The notes under the pieces are model-generated. The model was not told the DNA's origin, did not search any database, and worked only from the letters and a program-made list of their open reading frames with translations. Of a stretch of 64,000 nt of DNA, positions 39,286 to 48,475 are shown one piece after another. The stretch lies in assembly GCA_964019695.1 (NCBI GenBank), contig OZ026524.1, forward strand, positions 62,937,066-63,001,065, given 5' to 3'. This DNA comes from Loripinus fragilis (lineage: Eukaryota; Mollusca; Bivalvia; Lucinida; Lucinidae). A program made the position numbers and the translations under genes. Each line of letters opens with the position of its first letter. The stretch's first letter is position 1.

Positions 39286-40884
39286 AGCCCCTATCTCACT
39301 GGACTGCGACTGTTTTGCGACAGCTGGCGACAGACATCGGGAGTGGGTCGCAAAGCAGTCTCGAAACAGTCGCCAGTGATTCGTAATTTCCTCGCATGTG
39401 TCGCCAAGTGGCGCAAAGTAGTCGCGAAAATTTTGAACATGTTCAAAAATTTTATGCGACAAAATTCCTTGCAAAATGGTCGCAAAGTCATCGCGAGTGT
39501 CTCGAACCCTTCGCGAACTTGTCGCCGACCCCTCGCAATTTAGTCGCAATCATTTTGGAGCACAACAGATTTGCGAGATAAATAAGACTGAATTGCGAGC
39601 CAATTGCGACATAAATAAGACACTTTGCGACAACATTGCTAGTAAATTAAACTAAGCGATGTTCTGGCGAACGTCGTAAGACAGTCGCACGAACGTCTCA
39701 CGACTATCGCGCGAGTATCTTGAATTACTCGCAATTATGTCGCCAAAGGTTCGTTAAAAGAGATGATAGTTCCTCCTTGGTTAGGCATACTTAAGTAAAC
39801 AGTTTTGACTAAATCCAGTAGTCAAGTAATCTTGCTATCTGGGAGGATAGTTTCATATAAGCATTGTGTATTGATTAGGCTTACTTACATGCCCATATGT
39901 ATACTGTTTGGAGTAATTTCAGTTATTAAAAATGGTTCTGCATTCTGAGAGGATAATTTTGTTAAGAATGTTTTATAAGGCCTACTTAAATGTTAACTGT
40001 TTCCATTACAGTATAAAAATATTCTTATTGTGTCTTAACAGCCTGCTTAGTCTCAGCAGCCCTTCTAAGGTTTAGATTTGGCATACAGAATACTATAAAC
40101 AAATTATCACTGCAGCGGACAACTAAGATTCTGATTAGAATACGCTCCCGTGCAGTCTGGTCTGTGCCTTTGTTGTGCGCATAACTGAATTAAATAGATT
40201 TTCGCAGGACGAGGCTCAATCGAGCTCATTGAAATTTTGATTTGATTGGGCTCATCATGTCATATGTATGGGCAATCAGACCATGTACGTTCTCGACTGA
40301 CTTTCTTAAGCTGCTTGATGGGCCATCATAACTGTGCCGTTAAAACGAGTTAACTTTTTTTTCAACTAAATATTTGCTACCATTCAACAGTCCAACACCA
40401 CCCAGCAGCTTGACACCTTCCAACAATCTAGCTCCTTCCAGCCCTCTAGTTCCTTCCAACAGCGTAGTATCTTCCTAGTCTAAGTTTCAATGCTTGATAG
40501 AATGTTTATTTTTCTTGGTTTATCATTTCTCGCAAAATCATCGTGCGACAGTCGCACGACCTTCGTGCGACGGTCGCACGACGTTCGTGAGAACGTCGTG
40601 AGGCGGTCGATGGTAATAAATGTTCGCAATTTCATCGGGCGAACATCGTGCGACTGTCTCGCGAATGTCGCACGAATGTCGCGCGAATGTCGTGAAACAT
40701 TCGCCAATGATTCGTGCGACAATCGTACGACATTCGTGCGACTGTCACAAATATGTCTTAATCACCCATTCGGTGTGACCGCAATGTGATTATGGTTGCA
40801 TTGTCGTATTTCTGTCGCCAAAACGTGTTTCAAATTAGTCTCGAAATAGTCGCAAATTGCTCGCATCCCAGTGAGATACTAGCT
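39286..40884. mobile_element. Harbinger-like 1.6-kb element with TCGC/GCGA-rich arms
   Basis: Inserted in monomer A7. The uninterrupted site in other A copies (GTTTCTAATGCGC) defines a 3-bp TAA duplication (39283-39285 and 40885-40887). The ends are AGCCCCTATCTCACTGG and, reverse-complemented on the right, AGCTAGTATCTCACTGG. TWA target sites are typical of PIF/Harbinger. Two outer zones (39300-39770 and 40530-40870) are packed with short TCGCA, GTCGCA, TCGCGAA and TTGCGAC motifs; the middle is ordinary AT-rich DNA. Open frames across the arms are low-complexity artefacts. No transposase is visible. Confidence 0.88.
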
Positions 40885-40942
40885 TAATGCGCATAAATCC
40901 TATTGCACCCACACTCACGGTGCCTAATTGTACAGTGATACC

Positions 40943-41203
40943 ACAAGGGCACTATAATTTCAGCACTGTGTTCATGTAAAGGAGGGTGAGTAGTGATTTA
41001 TCAAATGAACTCAGCCCTTTGCAAACCAATGATTGATGCAAATACATTATCAGGTTATAATTTCCAAAGCAACTAGTGTAGACCCTGATGAAATGCCTTG
41101 TTTGTGACATTTCATTTGGGTATTCACTATCTGCCAAAGAACCCGTTTATGGGCATCCAGTTTACAGAGGGTTGAAGTTGACTCTATCTTTGCTAGTGCC
41201 GAC
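40943..41203. other. Putative intron remainder after the array
   Basis: Unique-looking sequence between the last A monomer and the first MITE. No coding motif recognised, including no CxC half of a SWIM finger. Confidence 0.4.
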
Positions 41204-41361
41204 TTTGTCGTCTGCTGATAACATTTGCAAACAGTTTGGATCCAGATAAATACCGACAAAACATTGGTCCTAGTCTAGATCAAAACTGTTTGTAGCCAGA
41301 TCAGGAAATACAAGTATTATTTTTTATAGTTAATTTTGGGAAAAGTAAGCAGACGACAAAA
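41204..41361. mobile_element. Short MITE of the GTCGTCTGCTG family
   Basis: The left end is TTTGTCGTCTGCTGATAA and the right end is TAAGCAGACGACAAA, its inverse. Inside, AAACAGTTTGGATC and its near-inverse GATCAAAACTGTTT add a second inverted pair. A longer element with the same ends lies at 44632-45435. Confidence 0.65.
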
Positions 41362-41454
41362 AAGCATGAAAAATTACCGATCATACAAAGAGTTAAGATA
41401 AATAAGTAAAATAAAATATAAGATGAAATAAATAGAAAATGAACGATTCCCTCA

Positions 41455-41870
41455 CTGAGCGCAGTGGCACATTGGTAGAGTCATAGGTTGAGATAAACAC
41501 CATTTTTGAGCGTATAATTGTTAATATTTTCTACCCATCAATTTTAACATATGTTTTGGGTGCTCAAAAGAACCGTCTCATTCGAGACGGTTCTTTTGAG
41601 TACCCGCAATATATATTTTGGTTGAGAAATAAGAATAGTATTTTTCATTACGCACTCTTACTAAAAGCCTGTAGAGTGGTAGACCTGGGGTCTTAGATTC
41701 CCCAGTTCGAGACTCACTAAAAGCACTGTATTGTGCCCTTAAACATGGCACTTTCTCCTCTGTCGAGGAAATAGTAAACATACCGACATATCTACAAAAG
41801 GGTTGAGTGGAGACTGGGACGTAAAGCTCAAGCTGCGTTTGAACAGGATTTGCAAAGCTCAAGAAATAAC
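41455..41870 (+). mobile_element. tRNA-derived SINE split by a hairpin insertion
   Basis: The head GCGCAGTGGCACATTGGTAGAGT (41459-41481) contains a box-A-like sequence. After the insert the SINE resumes with GGTAGACCTGGGG and a box-B-like GTTCGAGACTC (about 41704). A conserved body follows (CACTGTATTGTGCCC) and a 3' part with ACTGGGACGTAAAGCTCAA, as in the SINE fragments at 17205 and 59897. Confidence 0.7.
41482..41670. mobile_element. 189-bp insertion carrying dispersed hairpin repeat, copy 2
   Basis: Flanked by the 7-bp direct repeat GTAGAGT (41475-41481 and 41671-41677), which looks like a target duplication in the SINE. The inner part 41491-41632 is the same unit as 2687-2828. Its stem is nearly perfect: GGGTGCTCAAAAGAACCGTC pairs with GACGGTTCTTTTGAGTACCC around ATTCG. 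Confidence 0.72.
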
Positions 41871-42137
41871 GAATGATGCATACATATTTCTATAAACAAT
41901 GATTATTTATCTTTTATCATTTTTTATAATCTACCGTGTGTCATAAGCAAACCAGCATTTTGCATACTGCATATTTGAAACACAAAAGCAATGATAAGCA
42001 GCACATCTGCACATGTTTATCAGCGCCTTAGTGTTCGCCTGTCGCAGGCCATTTACTTTTGTATATGGTCAGAAACTTTGAAGACAGGTGTTCTCGTGGC
42101 ACGGCTCAAATAAAAACGTATGTTTTCGGGTTTTCAG

Positions 42138-43275
42138 AATAGATAGAGCATGTCGCCATGTACTTGCCACACTCTTTGAAATAATGGATTATATCTCGGA
42201 CCAAAGTAAAGACAGTGTTACTTCAGGACCGTGCTTGTGGGTGAGGAGAAATCTCAAATCACATGAACCTGTCTTGATTACAGACCTCGATACAAGCATC
42301 ACTGAATCAACCATGTGGTCAAAACCACTCGAAGGTATGTTTATGCCAATACCAGATGAAGAGAATCTTCCCGACCCGGATATACTATTTGCTAGCGTAA
42401 AAGAAATACACCCTGGAGCTTGTGTCCTGGATACCTGGGAGGTGAGGACTCCAATTTCACCCATCAGCACTCCAATTAATGTTCCATTACCACCTCAGAA
42501 AATAGAATCATTTTGGAAGGCACATATCTTACATAGATGCAGTGATATATGTTATGTGGAGTTTATTCAGTATTTACAATACACTTCTGATGAAATAGTT
42601 CAAATTGAAGTTGGCACCCAAGGACAGCATTTTAATTGTAATTGGATAACTGGAAGGACGGGTATACTGACAAGTTCAAATTTTAAAACAATTTGTCACT
42701 CAACAGACCTCAGCAGAACAGCAATAACATTGGTGTCAGGAAATTCACAAAATGAATCAAATCTACCCGAACCTATCATATTTGGTCGGAAAAATGAAAA
42801 GAATGCTCGAGATTTCTTTATACGATCACATCGCTATAAACACAGAAAATGTCAGGTATCCGAGGTTGGCCTTATTGTGAGTCACCAAGATCCAATTTTA
42901 GGAACTAGTCCAGATGGAATTGTGAAGTGTTCAATTTGTGGTACATTTTTAATTGAAATTAAATGTCTTTTCACTTATAGAAACTTTTTTCCCAAACCAG
43001 CACTTACTACAGCTAAGATCTGTAAAACTGATGAAAATGGACAATTAAAAATTATAAAGTCTCACAAATATAATTACCAAATACAGGGACAGATGGCTAT
43101 AACTGGCATTCATAAGCGCATTCTCATTGGATATACCAAACGAGGAGTAGAACCTGTGACAGTGGACTTTGATGAAGACATGTCGGACTCCATGCACAAA
43201 AAATTGTCTTCATTCTACAAAGAGCATTATCTTCAGACATATTTGAAGACTAAAAGTATTGTTTCTGAAGCATGA
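42138..43275 (+). CDS. YqaJ-type nuclease exon of the ISL2EU-like transposon
   Basis: The frame is open from ATG 42088, but a splice acceptor TTTTCAG|AATAGATAG at 42137/42138 fits better, because the next residues, ACRHVLATLFEIMDY, are the second half of a SWIM zinc finger (C.H pair). After a linker comes a lambda-exonuclease/YqaJ fold at about 42650-43110: GRTGILTSSNF, FGRKNEKNARDFF (Glu), LGTSPDGIV (catalytic Asp), LIEIKC (E-x-K) and YQIQGQM. All catalytic positions appear intact and there is no internal stop in 379 codons. The role in transposition is unproven; a nuclease acting on element ends or repair intermediates is the usual suggestion. The TGA stop at 43273-43275 abuts the stop of the opposite-strand transposase with no spacer. 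The missing CxC half of the SWIM finger must lie in another exon or be lost. Confidence 0.85.
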
Positions 43276-45729
43276 TTATACAGTGAGTCTTTCTGGTAAG
43301 TTACAGAGGGCAGCAATTATAGTTATAATCTGATTAAGCTGAAATCTTAGCTTAATGGGAATAATACCAGATAATATCCTAAATGTCTTCATGCGACCAA
43401 TTGCTCTTTCAACACGAATACGGACACCTGCTATCTTCCTAGATCTTTTCACTGCTTTTGCACTGAGCCTTTTACCAAAGGAAAATGATGGAATGTTAAG
43501 TGTTGCCTTTTTCTTTAAGAGTAGATGACGAATATTGAAGCCCCTGTCCGCCATCACATCATCACCCTCCTCTACGTTGTCCACAAATTCACTCTGTTTT
43601 ATGATTGCCTGGTCGGAAATAGAACCACTGTACAACTTGGACAGAAATGTTATAGCTCCAGACGGCATAATTCCCACTAATAGTTTGAACGTATTTGCAT
43701 GTTTGTAGGATGACCATGTGGCTCTCTGGGCTGCTGGACGGAACGCCTTTTCCACATGGATTTATGTGCAATCAATTATAACCCTTGTTCTCGGGAAACA
43801 CTTAAATGACTGTGGTAAATTCGCTATAACTATATCTTTTGATGGCCATTTTATAAGTGGTCTCAAACACTTTGCCAAAAAGTTTATCCAAGATGTTAAA
43901 ATCCTACAGACGTGACTTTTTGAAATTCCAAATAGGTACGACAGATGCACTACATCGAATCCTCGTCTTATTCGTACTAGTGTCAAACAAAACTCTTCAA
44001 AGGTAGTCAGTGCCTTTCGTTTCCTGGCCGCAGACCTTCCTGCTGTCGTGAATTTCCTATTGCCATCCCACAATTTGACTTTGCTTGCTAAAGGTTCAAG
44101 CCAGCAAAACACCTGTAGAAGTAGTGCAACTTTTGGTATTCCAGTGTAGTGAAAACAAGTAGAATCATCATGTTGTATTGTCTGGATAAAATTGTTTTTC
44201 GCTATTAGCTTCAAATCTGTTTTTGTTGGTCTGTTGTAATGACCACACGATTCACATTTGATTAACGTTGGATGTGTCAGTCCATTCTGTAGATTCTTTG
44301 GGACCTTCTTTGGTGATGTTTGTGTCGAATTGTCTTTATTTAAGTCCTCGCATAGAGCATCAGGTAGGTCATGGTCAGAAATATTTGATGTTGACGAATC
44401 AACTGTGGTCTCTGATAACGACTTTCTTGGTCTTTTTATACATGTTATATGATCGACAGGATATCTTGTTTTAGGTGGCGGTCGTTTCTTGCAGTTGCCC
44501 TTGGTACCTGTGTAGGGATCAGCACTTATGGGATCTGGATTCTGTTCGTTTGGAAATCCACACTCAAAATGCTGCAAAAGAAATGTTAATCCTTAATGTA
44601 TCTGAAAAAAATGAAAATGTTGACTGCCTAAGTCGTCTGCTGCAAAAAAATTGCTTACACTATCGACTTATGCATGTATAGAGACATACAAAGTGGACCC
44701 ATCAGTGTTCTTGTAATGCAGAGCAGACTGCTTCATTAAGAGCAGTCTGATCTGGGTCAACAAGTGCTGTATATGTAGAAGAGGCTTTTTTCTGCAGATG
44801 ACAAAACAGACAAGTTTTGCTGTGAGTGGAGGTTTTAGTGCTATGGATTTATGCTATGTCTTTTTTTAATAATCAGAATGGATTCCTATTTATACGGTAC
44901 ATGTGCAGTGCATACCCTGTAAAGATCTTCTCACATTGATTAATATTTTATAAGTGTGACGTGCGGGCACAGGAAAATCCAAGATCTGCCTTGGAATACA
45001 TTAGACATGGCTGTGCCCTTATAAAGTAGCTAAGGACCCACTCCACTCTACTCCAGACAATGAAAACTGTTCAGACTTGGCGGATGCACAGGCTGATTTG
45101 AGTTTTCACTTGGTACTTATGCGACGTATTTGATAATTTAACCCTTTATATACTTTTGACTCACAAATGAGTGTTTTGGCAAACACATTGTACGAATGCT
45201 AAGACAACAATGATATTTTGAAATTTTATTTGGATATTATAACCTGCGACCCCTCCTATATAAAATGTAATGCATCAAACCAGATCATAACATATTAAAA
45301 CGATTAAGTGATGCTGAGAGTTTGGATCGGGCTCAGGTCTGACATTTTGTCGGGCCTGATCTGGGTCCAAACTGTTTGGCACTCTGATGACAATCTTTAA
45401 AAAAAGGATGATTGTGATAAAATTCAGCAGACGACAAAAATGCAAACAAAAATATCAAATGAGCTGTATTTTATTATAAATATGAACAAAATAAATATAT
45501 GTAAATACTATAATGGCACTTACTTTTGAACAAACATAATGATGACGAGCTATCTTATCAGCATTGAGTTGACCATGAGGTCTTGCGCAGGCTTTAACCC
45601 AGGATCTGCACCGCTCGAGATTCATCCAAGGCTTTGGAAAAGGGAAAAAAGTTACACCCATCATGTGCGGTTTTGACGATAGCGGCTGTCACTGTTACAT
45701 TTTCCCCAAGAGCATCTCTTTGTTGGCAT
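43276..45729 (-). pseudogene. THAP-DDE transposase (ISL2EU type), two exons, disrupted
   Basis: Exon 1 is 45729-45524 and exon 2 is 44571-43276. The intron (45523-44572) has GTAAGT and TTTTGCAG borders and joins in phase 0. Exon 1 starts MPTKRCSWGKCNSDSRY and carries the THAP zinc finger: C-x4-C, FPFPKPW, RCRSWVKACARPHGQLN, then YVCSK|HF with C-x2-H across the splice. One base is missing near 45669, shifting the frame (exon length 206, not 207). Exon 2 has a linker, a CESCGHYNRPTK segment, an HTH_Tnp_4-like helix-turn-helix (FEEFCLTLVRIRRGFDVVHL, then FGISKSHVCRI) and a DDE_Tnp_4 catalytic core: VIIDCT (first Asp), GDDVMADRGFNI (second Asp), RVERAIGRMKTFRIL (Glu). A TAA at 43762-43764 sits directly after IIDCT, with no frameshift. 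So the gene needs two repairs and is inactive as read. Confidence 0.88.
44632..45435. mobile_element. TIR element inside the transposase intron
   Basis: GTCGTCTGCTG at 44632 and its inverse CAGCAGACGAC ending at 45435 bound an ~804-bp insert, accounting for most of the 952-bp intron. Inside, AGCAGACTGCTTCATTAAGA, with GCAGTCTGATCTGGG downstream, resembles the hairpin at 6991-7039. No coding capacity. Its presence in the intron explains how it could be tolerated. Confidence 0.6.
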
Positions 45730-45960
45730 TGTCTTTAATTCTTACAAAATAACATTCATCAATTATGCCCACAATAAACTCTCCTAATTGATTAAATTGA
45801 CCTAACAGTAAAGGAATTTGACCTATTCTCCTAGTGTAAAGCAATAGAAATGGCAGCAGCAGCTGGGAGATCTTGTACCCTACAGGTAATCTCTACACAC
45901 AGCATATAGACTGCCGGAGTAGCCCTATTGCTGCTGACAGCCGGCTGTCAATAGCCACTG

Positions 45961-46850
45961 CCTTATTTTATTCGTCATTCCTTCCAAAAGTACGTGAGTA
46001 TCATCAGGAAAAAGCAAAATCACACAATGCAGACCAACACATGGCACCGCGAGTAAGAGCCACAGAAGATTAACAGTAACCAGGCAGGGATCACACGGAT
46101 TTCCATGGTCAGCTTTTGTCACGGATTTTCATGACACTGAACTTTTTGGAAGATGGCGGTTTTCCGTGACTATACAAATTGCTAAATATATCTCATTGGG
46201 GAACATTTCTTTTTTGTTCTGTGTAACCGTCACGGAAATCCAATACAGCCCATAAAATGGTTTTGAGTACGCACGGAACTTGTTGCATCGTTTCACAAGC
46301 TTTAGGGCCCAGACCTGTAATTGTTTTTCCATAGACCTCCATTATAGCTTTTAAGTAGGCTGTGGTCCTCACAACTCTTCAATCACAATGAGGCTGCCAT
46401 AGAGTTACAGATTGGACCTAGTTCAATCAAAAAACAAGAATGAGATACCCTGGTGACCGCCATGTTTTGCCACTTTTTGGCCCCTGAAGGTGGGCACCCT
46501 ACATGAGAGGAAAATTCTACTGAAAAAAATACCAGAATACAAGGTCCTTTTTTCTAAGCCACACCAGTAAACTTTATCAACATAAGCAATGAAATGTTGT
46601 TCCAAAAGGTACAGCAAAGATAGACCCGTCTAATAAATACAATATATTTCCTAGTTTTATTATTGACCAATCATGAAACACCTTACAACTTAAAAATATT
46701 GTGCTGAGCTTCCACCCACCTTTTGAGCCAATCACTGCCCTTTTTACATTTACAGGTCTGTGACCATAAGCAACATACAGGTAAATGCAAGAACAGTAAG
46801 AATTGATTGTCCAGAGTGTGAAAGGATACCATCATTTACAAACTGTCGTG
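45961..46850. other. Non-coding stretch with a repeat fragment
   Basis: 45989-46075 (AGTACGTGAGTATCATCAGG, then GACCAACACATGGCACCGCG) is a diverged fragment of the left end of the element at 55476-57304. Otherwise I see nothing. CACGGAAATCC/CACGGATTTCC motifs recur around 46095-46240 but form no clear element. Confidence 0.4.
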
Positions 46851-47059
46851 CCAACCAAGAGTGACAGTGGCGTATGTTTTGTTTACAATTGTTAAGTAAA
46901 ACATTAACTTGTACACATCACGTGAGCTAACGCGCAAATCGATATATCACGTTTGTATTAATCCGATCCTGCGGATAGGATTAATACACAAGTGAACCAT
47001 CGATTATAAGTCCCTGATAATTTGTAAACAAAACATGACCCCACTGTCACTCTTGGCTG
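46851..47059. mobile_element. 209-bp palindromic MITE
   Basis: The TIRs are CCAACCAAGAGTGACAGTGG on the left and, reverse-complemented, ACAGCCAAGAGTGACAGTGG on the right. They are followed by ATGTTTTGTTTACAA in both arms. The centre is TATTAATCCGATCC-loop-GGATAGGATTAATA. No coding capacity; the target duplication is unclear. Confidence 0.82.
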
Positions 47060-48194
47060 TAAGGACAGAAGTCACACCCTATATTTTCATTTTTTCACAT
47101 TGTATGCATACACGTACGCGTGTCTGTGAGTGCCATGTCGTCCATCTAAGTGTTTTAAACGCGAATTCTTGCATATAGGTCAATGTATTACGAGATTTTA
47201 GTGCTTATCTTATCGGTGAGCAGCACAGGCACAGACCAGTTTGCGCATATACACAGACAATCAAGAGCATTCCCTGGTCGCATACATAAAGTAGAGATCT
47301 AGGTTAAAGCTCAGACCTAAATTGAGACCTATAGCTTCGCTGGATACGTCAGCATTGGTGTTTATAAGAAGCATTTGCACATATGCGATAAGTACCAAGT
47401 CTGCTGCGCTGACCAATGTGATTTTATGGGTATTTTTAAATACTGCTACGCGCACGTACGTACGCACCCACACATACAGTGGTGACTACGTATTACACTA
47501 TTTGGACGCCTTGGCAGCCACCACACTCGCCCGACTGCTCAATTGTTTCATGAGAGTCGTGTAAAATGTTGCGGTTGGCTATAAAACAGTATACAACTTG
47601 ATCAGAATAACTCTTCAAGAGCAGGCTGACCCGCATCTATGTTGAATGATAAAACCTTTAAGTCCAAATATCTCGGGAAGTAGGGTTGGTAGAGTAACCC
47701 AAGGTTCAGAAATGACAAGAAAACATTTTGGTTTACACCCTGTTTAGTAGAATGTTTACTTGTTTTATCTTATAGTAAATAGCTTAAGCAGTATCAAACC
47801 GGGCATTGCACTCAATTAAGTCTTGCAAAAATACTTGTTAACAGTGTGTAATCTGCGTTACCACCCATTTTAGTAAAAACAAAAAATATAATAATATTGT
47901 TTAGGTAGAGTCCGTGCTCGATAAGAGTAAGGTGGCAAAACTGTAAGGAAAACCTGTATGTATCTAATTGAGTGAATAAAGTACCATAACCTGACCAACT
48001 ACGTTACTCTACTCTTACGGCACACAGACCCCAGTTAGTAGTTGAAATGATTATGAACAAAACAGTTATGCAATCTGTAAGAACATGTTTTTCTTGCACA
48101 GAATTCGTTACGCGTAGCTGGCTGAAGATGTATAAATGCATGCACAAATCATGAAATCAACATGCTATTTGAACTTGTCAAACTTGCGCCCTAA
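47060..48194. other. Non-coding stretch
   Basis: No gene recognised. The overlapping short frames on both strands at 47261-47564 have no domain or splice support. Confidence 0.4.
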
Positions 48195-48475
48195 TTTGTT
48201 TGGCATGACGTTACACAGAAAAGCGTTGTGGCATTAACTCACCATTTTGCCGATGCTTTTGTTTGCGAAAGCGTGTGCACGTCTATGACGTTGTGACGGA
48301 TGTAATGACGATCGAAAGATTGACGCTAACATCATTTTGTTTAGAGATATACAGTGTAAGAAAAGGAACATTTTAATATTTAAACAACGTGTTCAGTGTG
48401 GTTTAGGTTGAAATCAGGTAAATGAGCAATATTAACGATCAAACATGTTTGTTTCATTGCAATAAAACTTGCCAG
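48195..48475 (+). repeat. Degenerate dispersed repeat, copy 2
   Basis: Collinear with 1-290: GACGTTACACAGAAAAGCGT, GATGCTTTTGTT, CTATGACGTTG, CATTTTGT, AACGATCA in the same order, with many substitutions. No ends resembling a known transposon class. Confidence 0.5.

Larger units (their letters stand above)
19010..40942 (+). repeat. ~21.9-kb two-monomer satellite array (A 460-463 bp, B ~1341 bp)
   Basis: Nineteen monomers lie head to tail in one orientation: A1 19010, A2 19473, B1 19936, B2 21277, B3 22619, B4 23961, A3 25301, B5 25761, B6 27102, A4 28442, B7 28902, B8 30243, A5 31583, B9 32043, A6 33384, B10 33847 (truncated at 34823), B11 34824, B12 36156 (split by a LINE), A7 38882 (split by a Harbinger-like element). 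A begins AGGTCTCACAGTACTAATGC and ends GTGATACCTTGA. B begins AGATTACATTTAACATTC and ends AGTTATTTCTT(C/G)A. A and B do not resemble each other. Copies differ by few substitutions, implying recent amplification or homogenisation. No protein is encoded; the recurring 60-86-codon frames are by-products of repetition. Confidence 0.95.
33384..40942 (+). repeat. Array segment: A6, B10 (truncated), B11, B12, A7
   Basis: A6 and A7 are the longer A subtype, like A1 and A2. B10 loses its last ~365 bp and joins B11 at GGTTGCAT|AACATTTTTAATTG (about 34823). B12 is interrupted by a LINE fragment and A7 by a 1.6-kb TIR element. A7 ends GTGATACC at 40942, where similarity stops. Confidence 0.88.
18217..45960. 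mobile_element. ISL2EU-type DNA transposon inflated by an internal satellite array
   Basis: The interval contains, in order, a SWIM/YqaJ-protein N-terminal exon, a 21.9-kb tandem array, a YqaJ-nuclease exon and a convergent THAP-DDE transposase. Pairing of a YqaJ nuclease gene with a THAP-DDE transposase is a hallmark of ISL2EU elements. The ends share an inverted signature: TGGCTAT, GCCGGCT, CAATAG, TCCGGCAGT and GGGTACAAGA occur in the same order reading inward from 18217 and from 45960. Minus the array it would measure about 5.8 kb. No convincing 2-bp target duplication was found, so the outer limits are approximate. The alternative is two separate ISL2EU fragments with an unrelated array between them. 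Confidence 0.6.

Noticed and set aside
39162..40789. Overlapping frames of 60-119 codons in 39190-39581 and 40480-40789
   Set aside because: They translate low-complexity TCGC/GCGA motifs of the Harbinger-like element on both strands; no domain.
19010..40942. CRISPR-like array
   Set aside because: The units are 460 and ~1341 bp, directly adjacent, with no short repeat-spacer alternation, and the genome is eukaryotic.
18217..45960. A definite target-site duplication for the large transposon
   Set aside because: Bases just outside the proposed ends (TT on the left, CC on the right) do not match, so the exact termini are left approximate.
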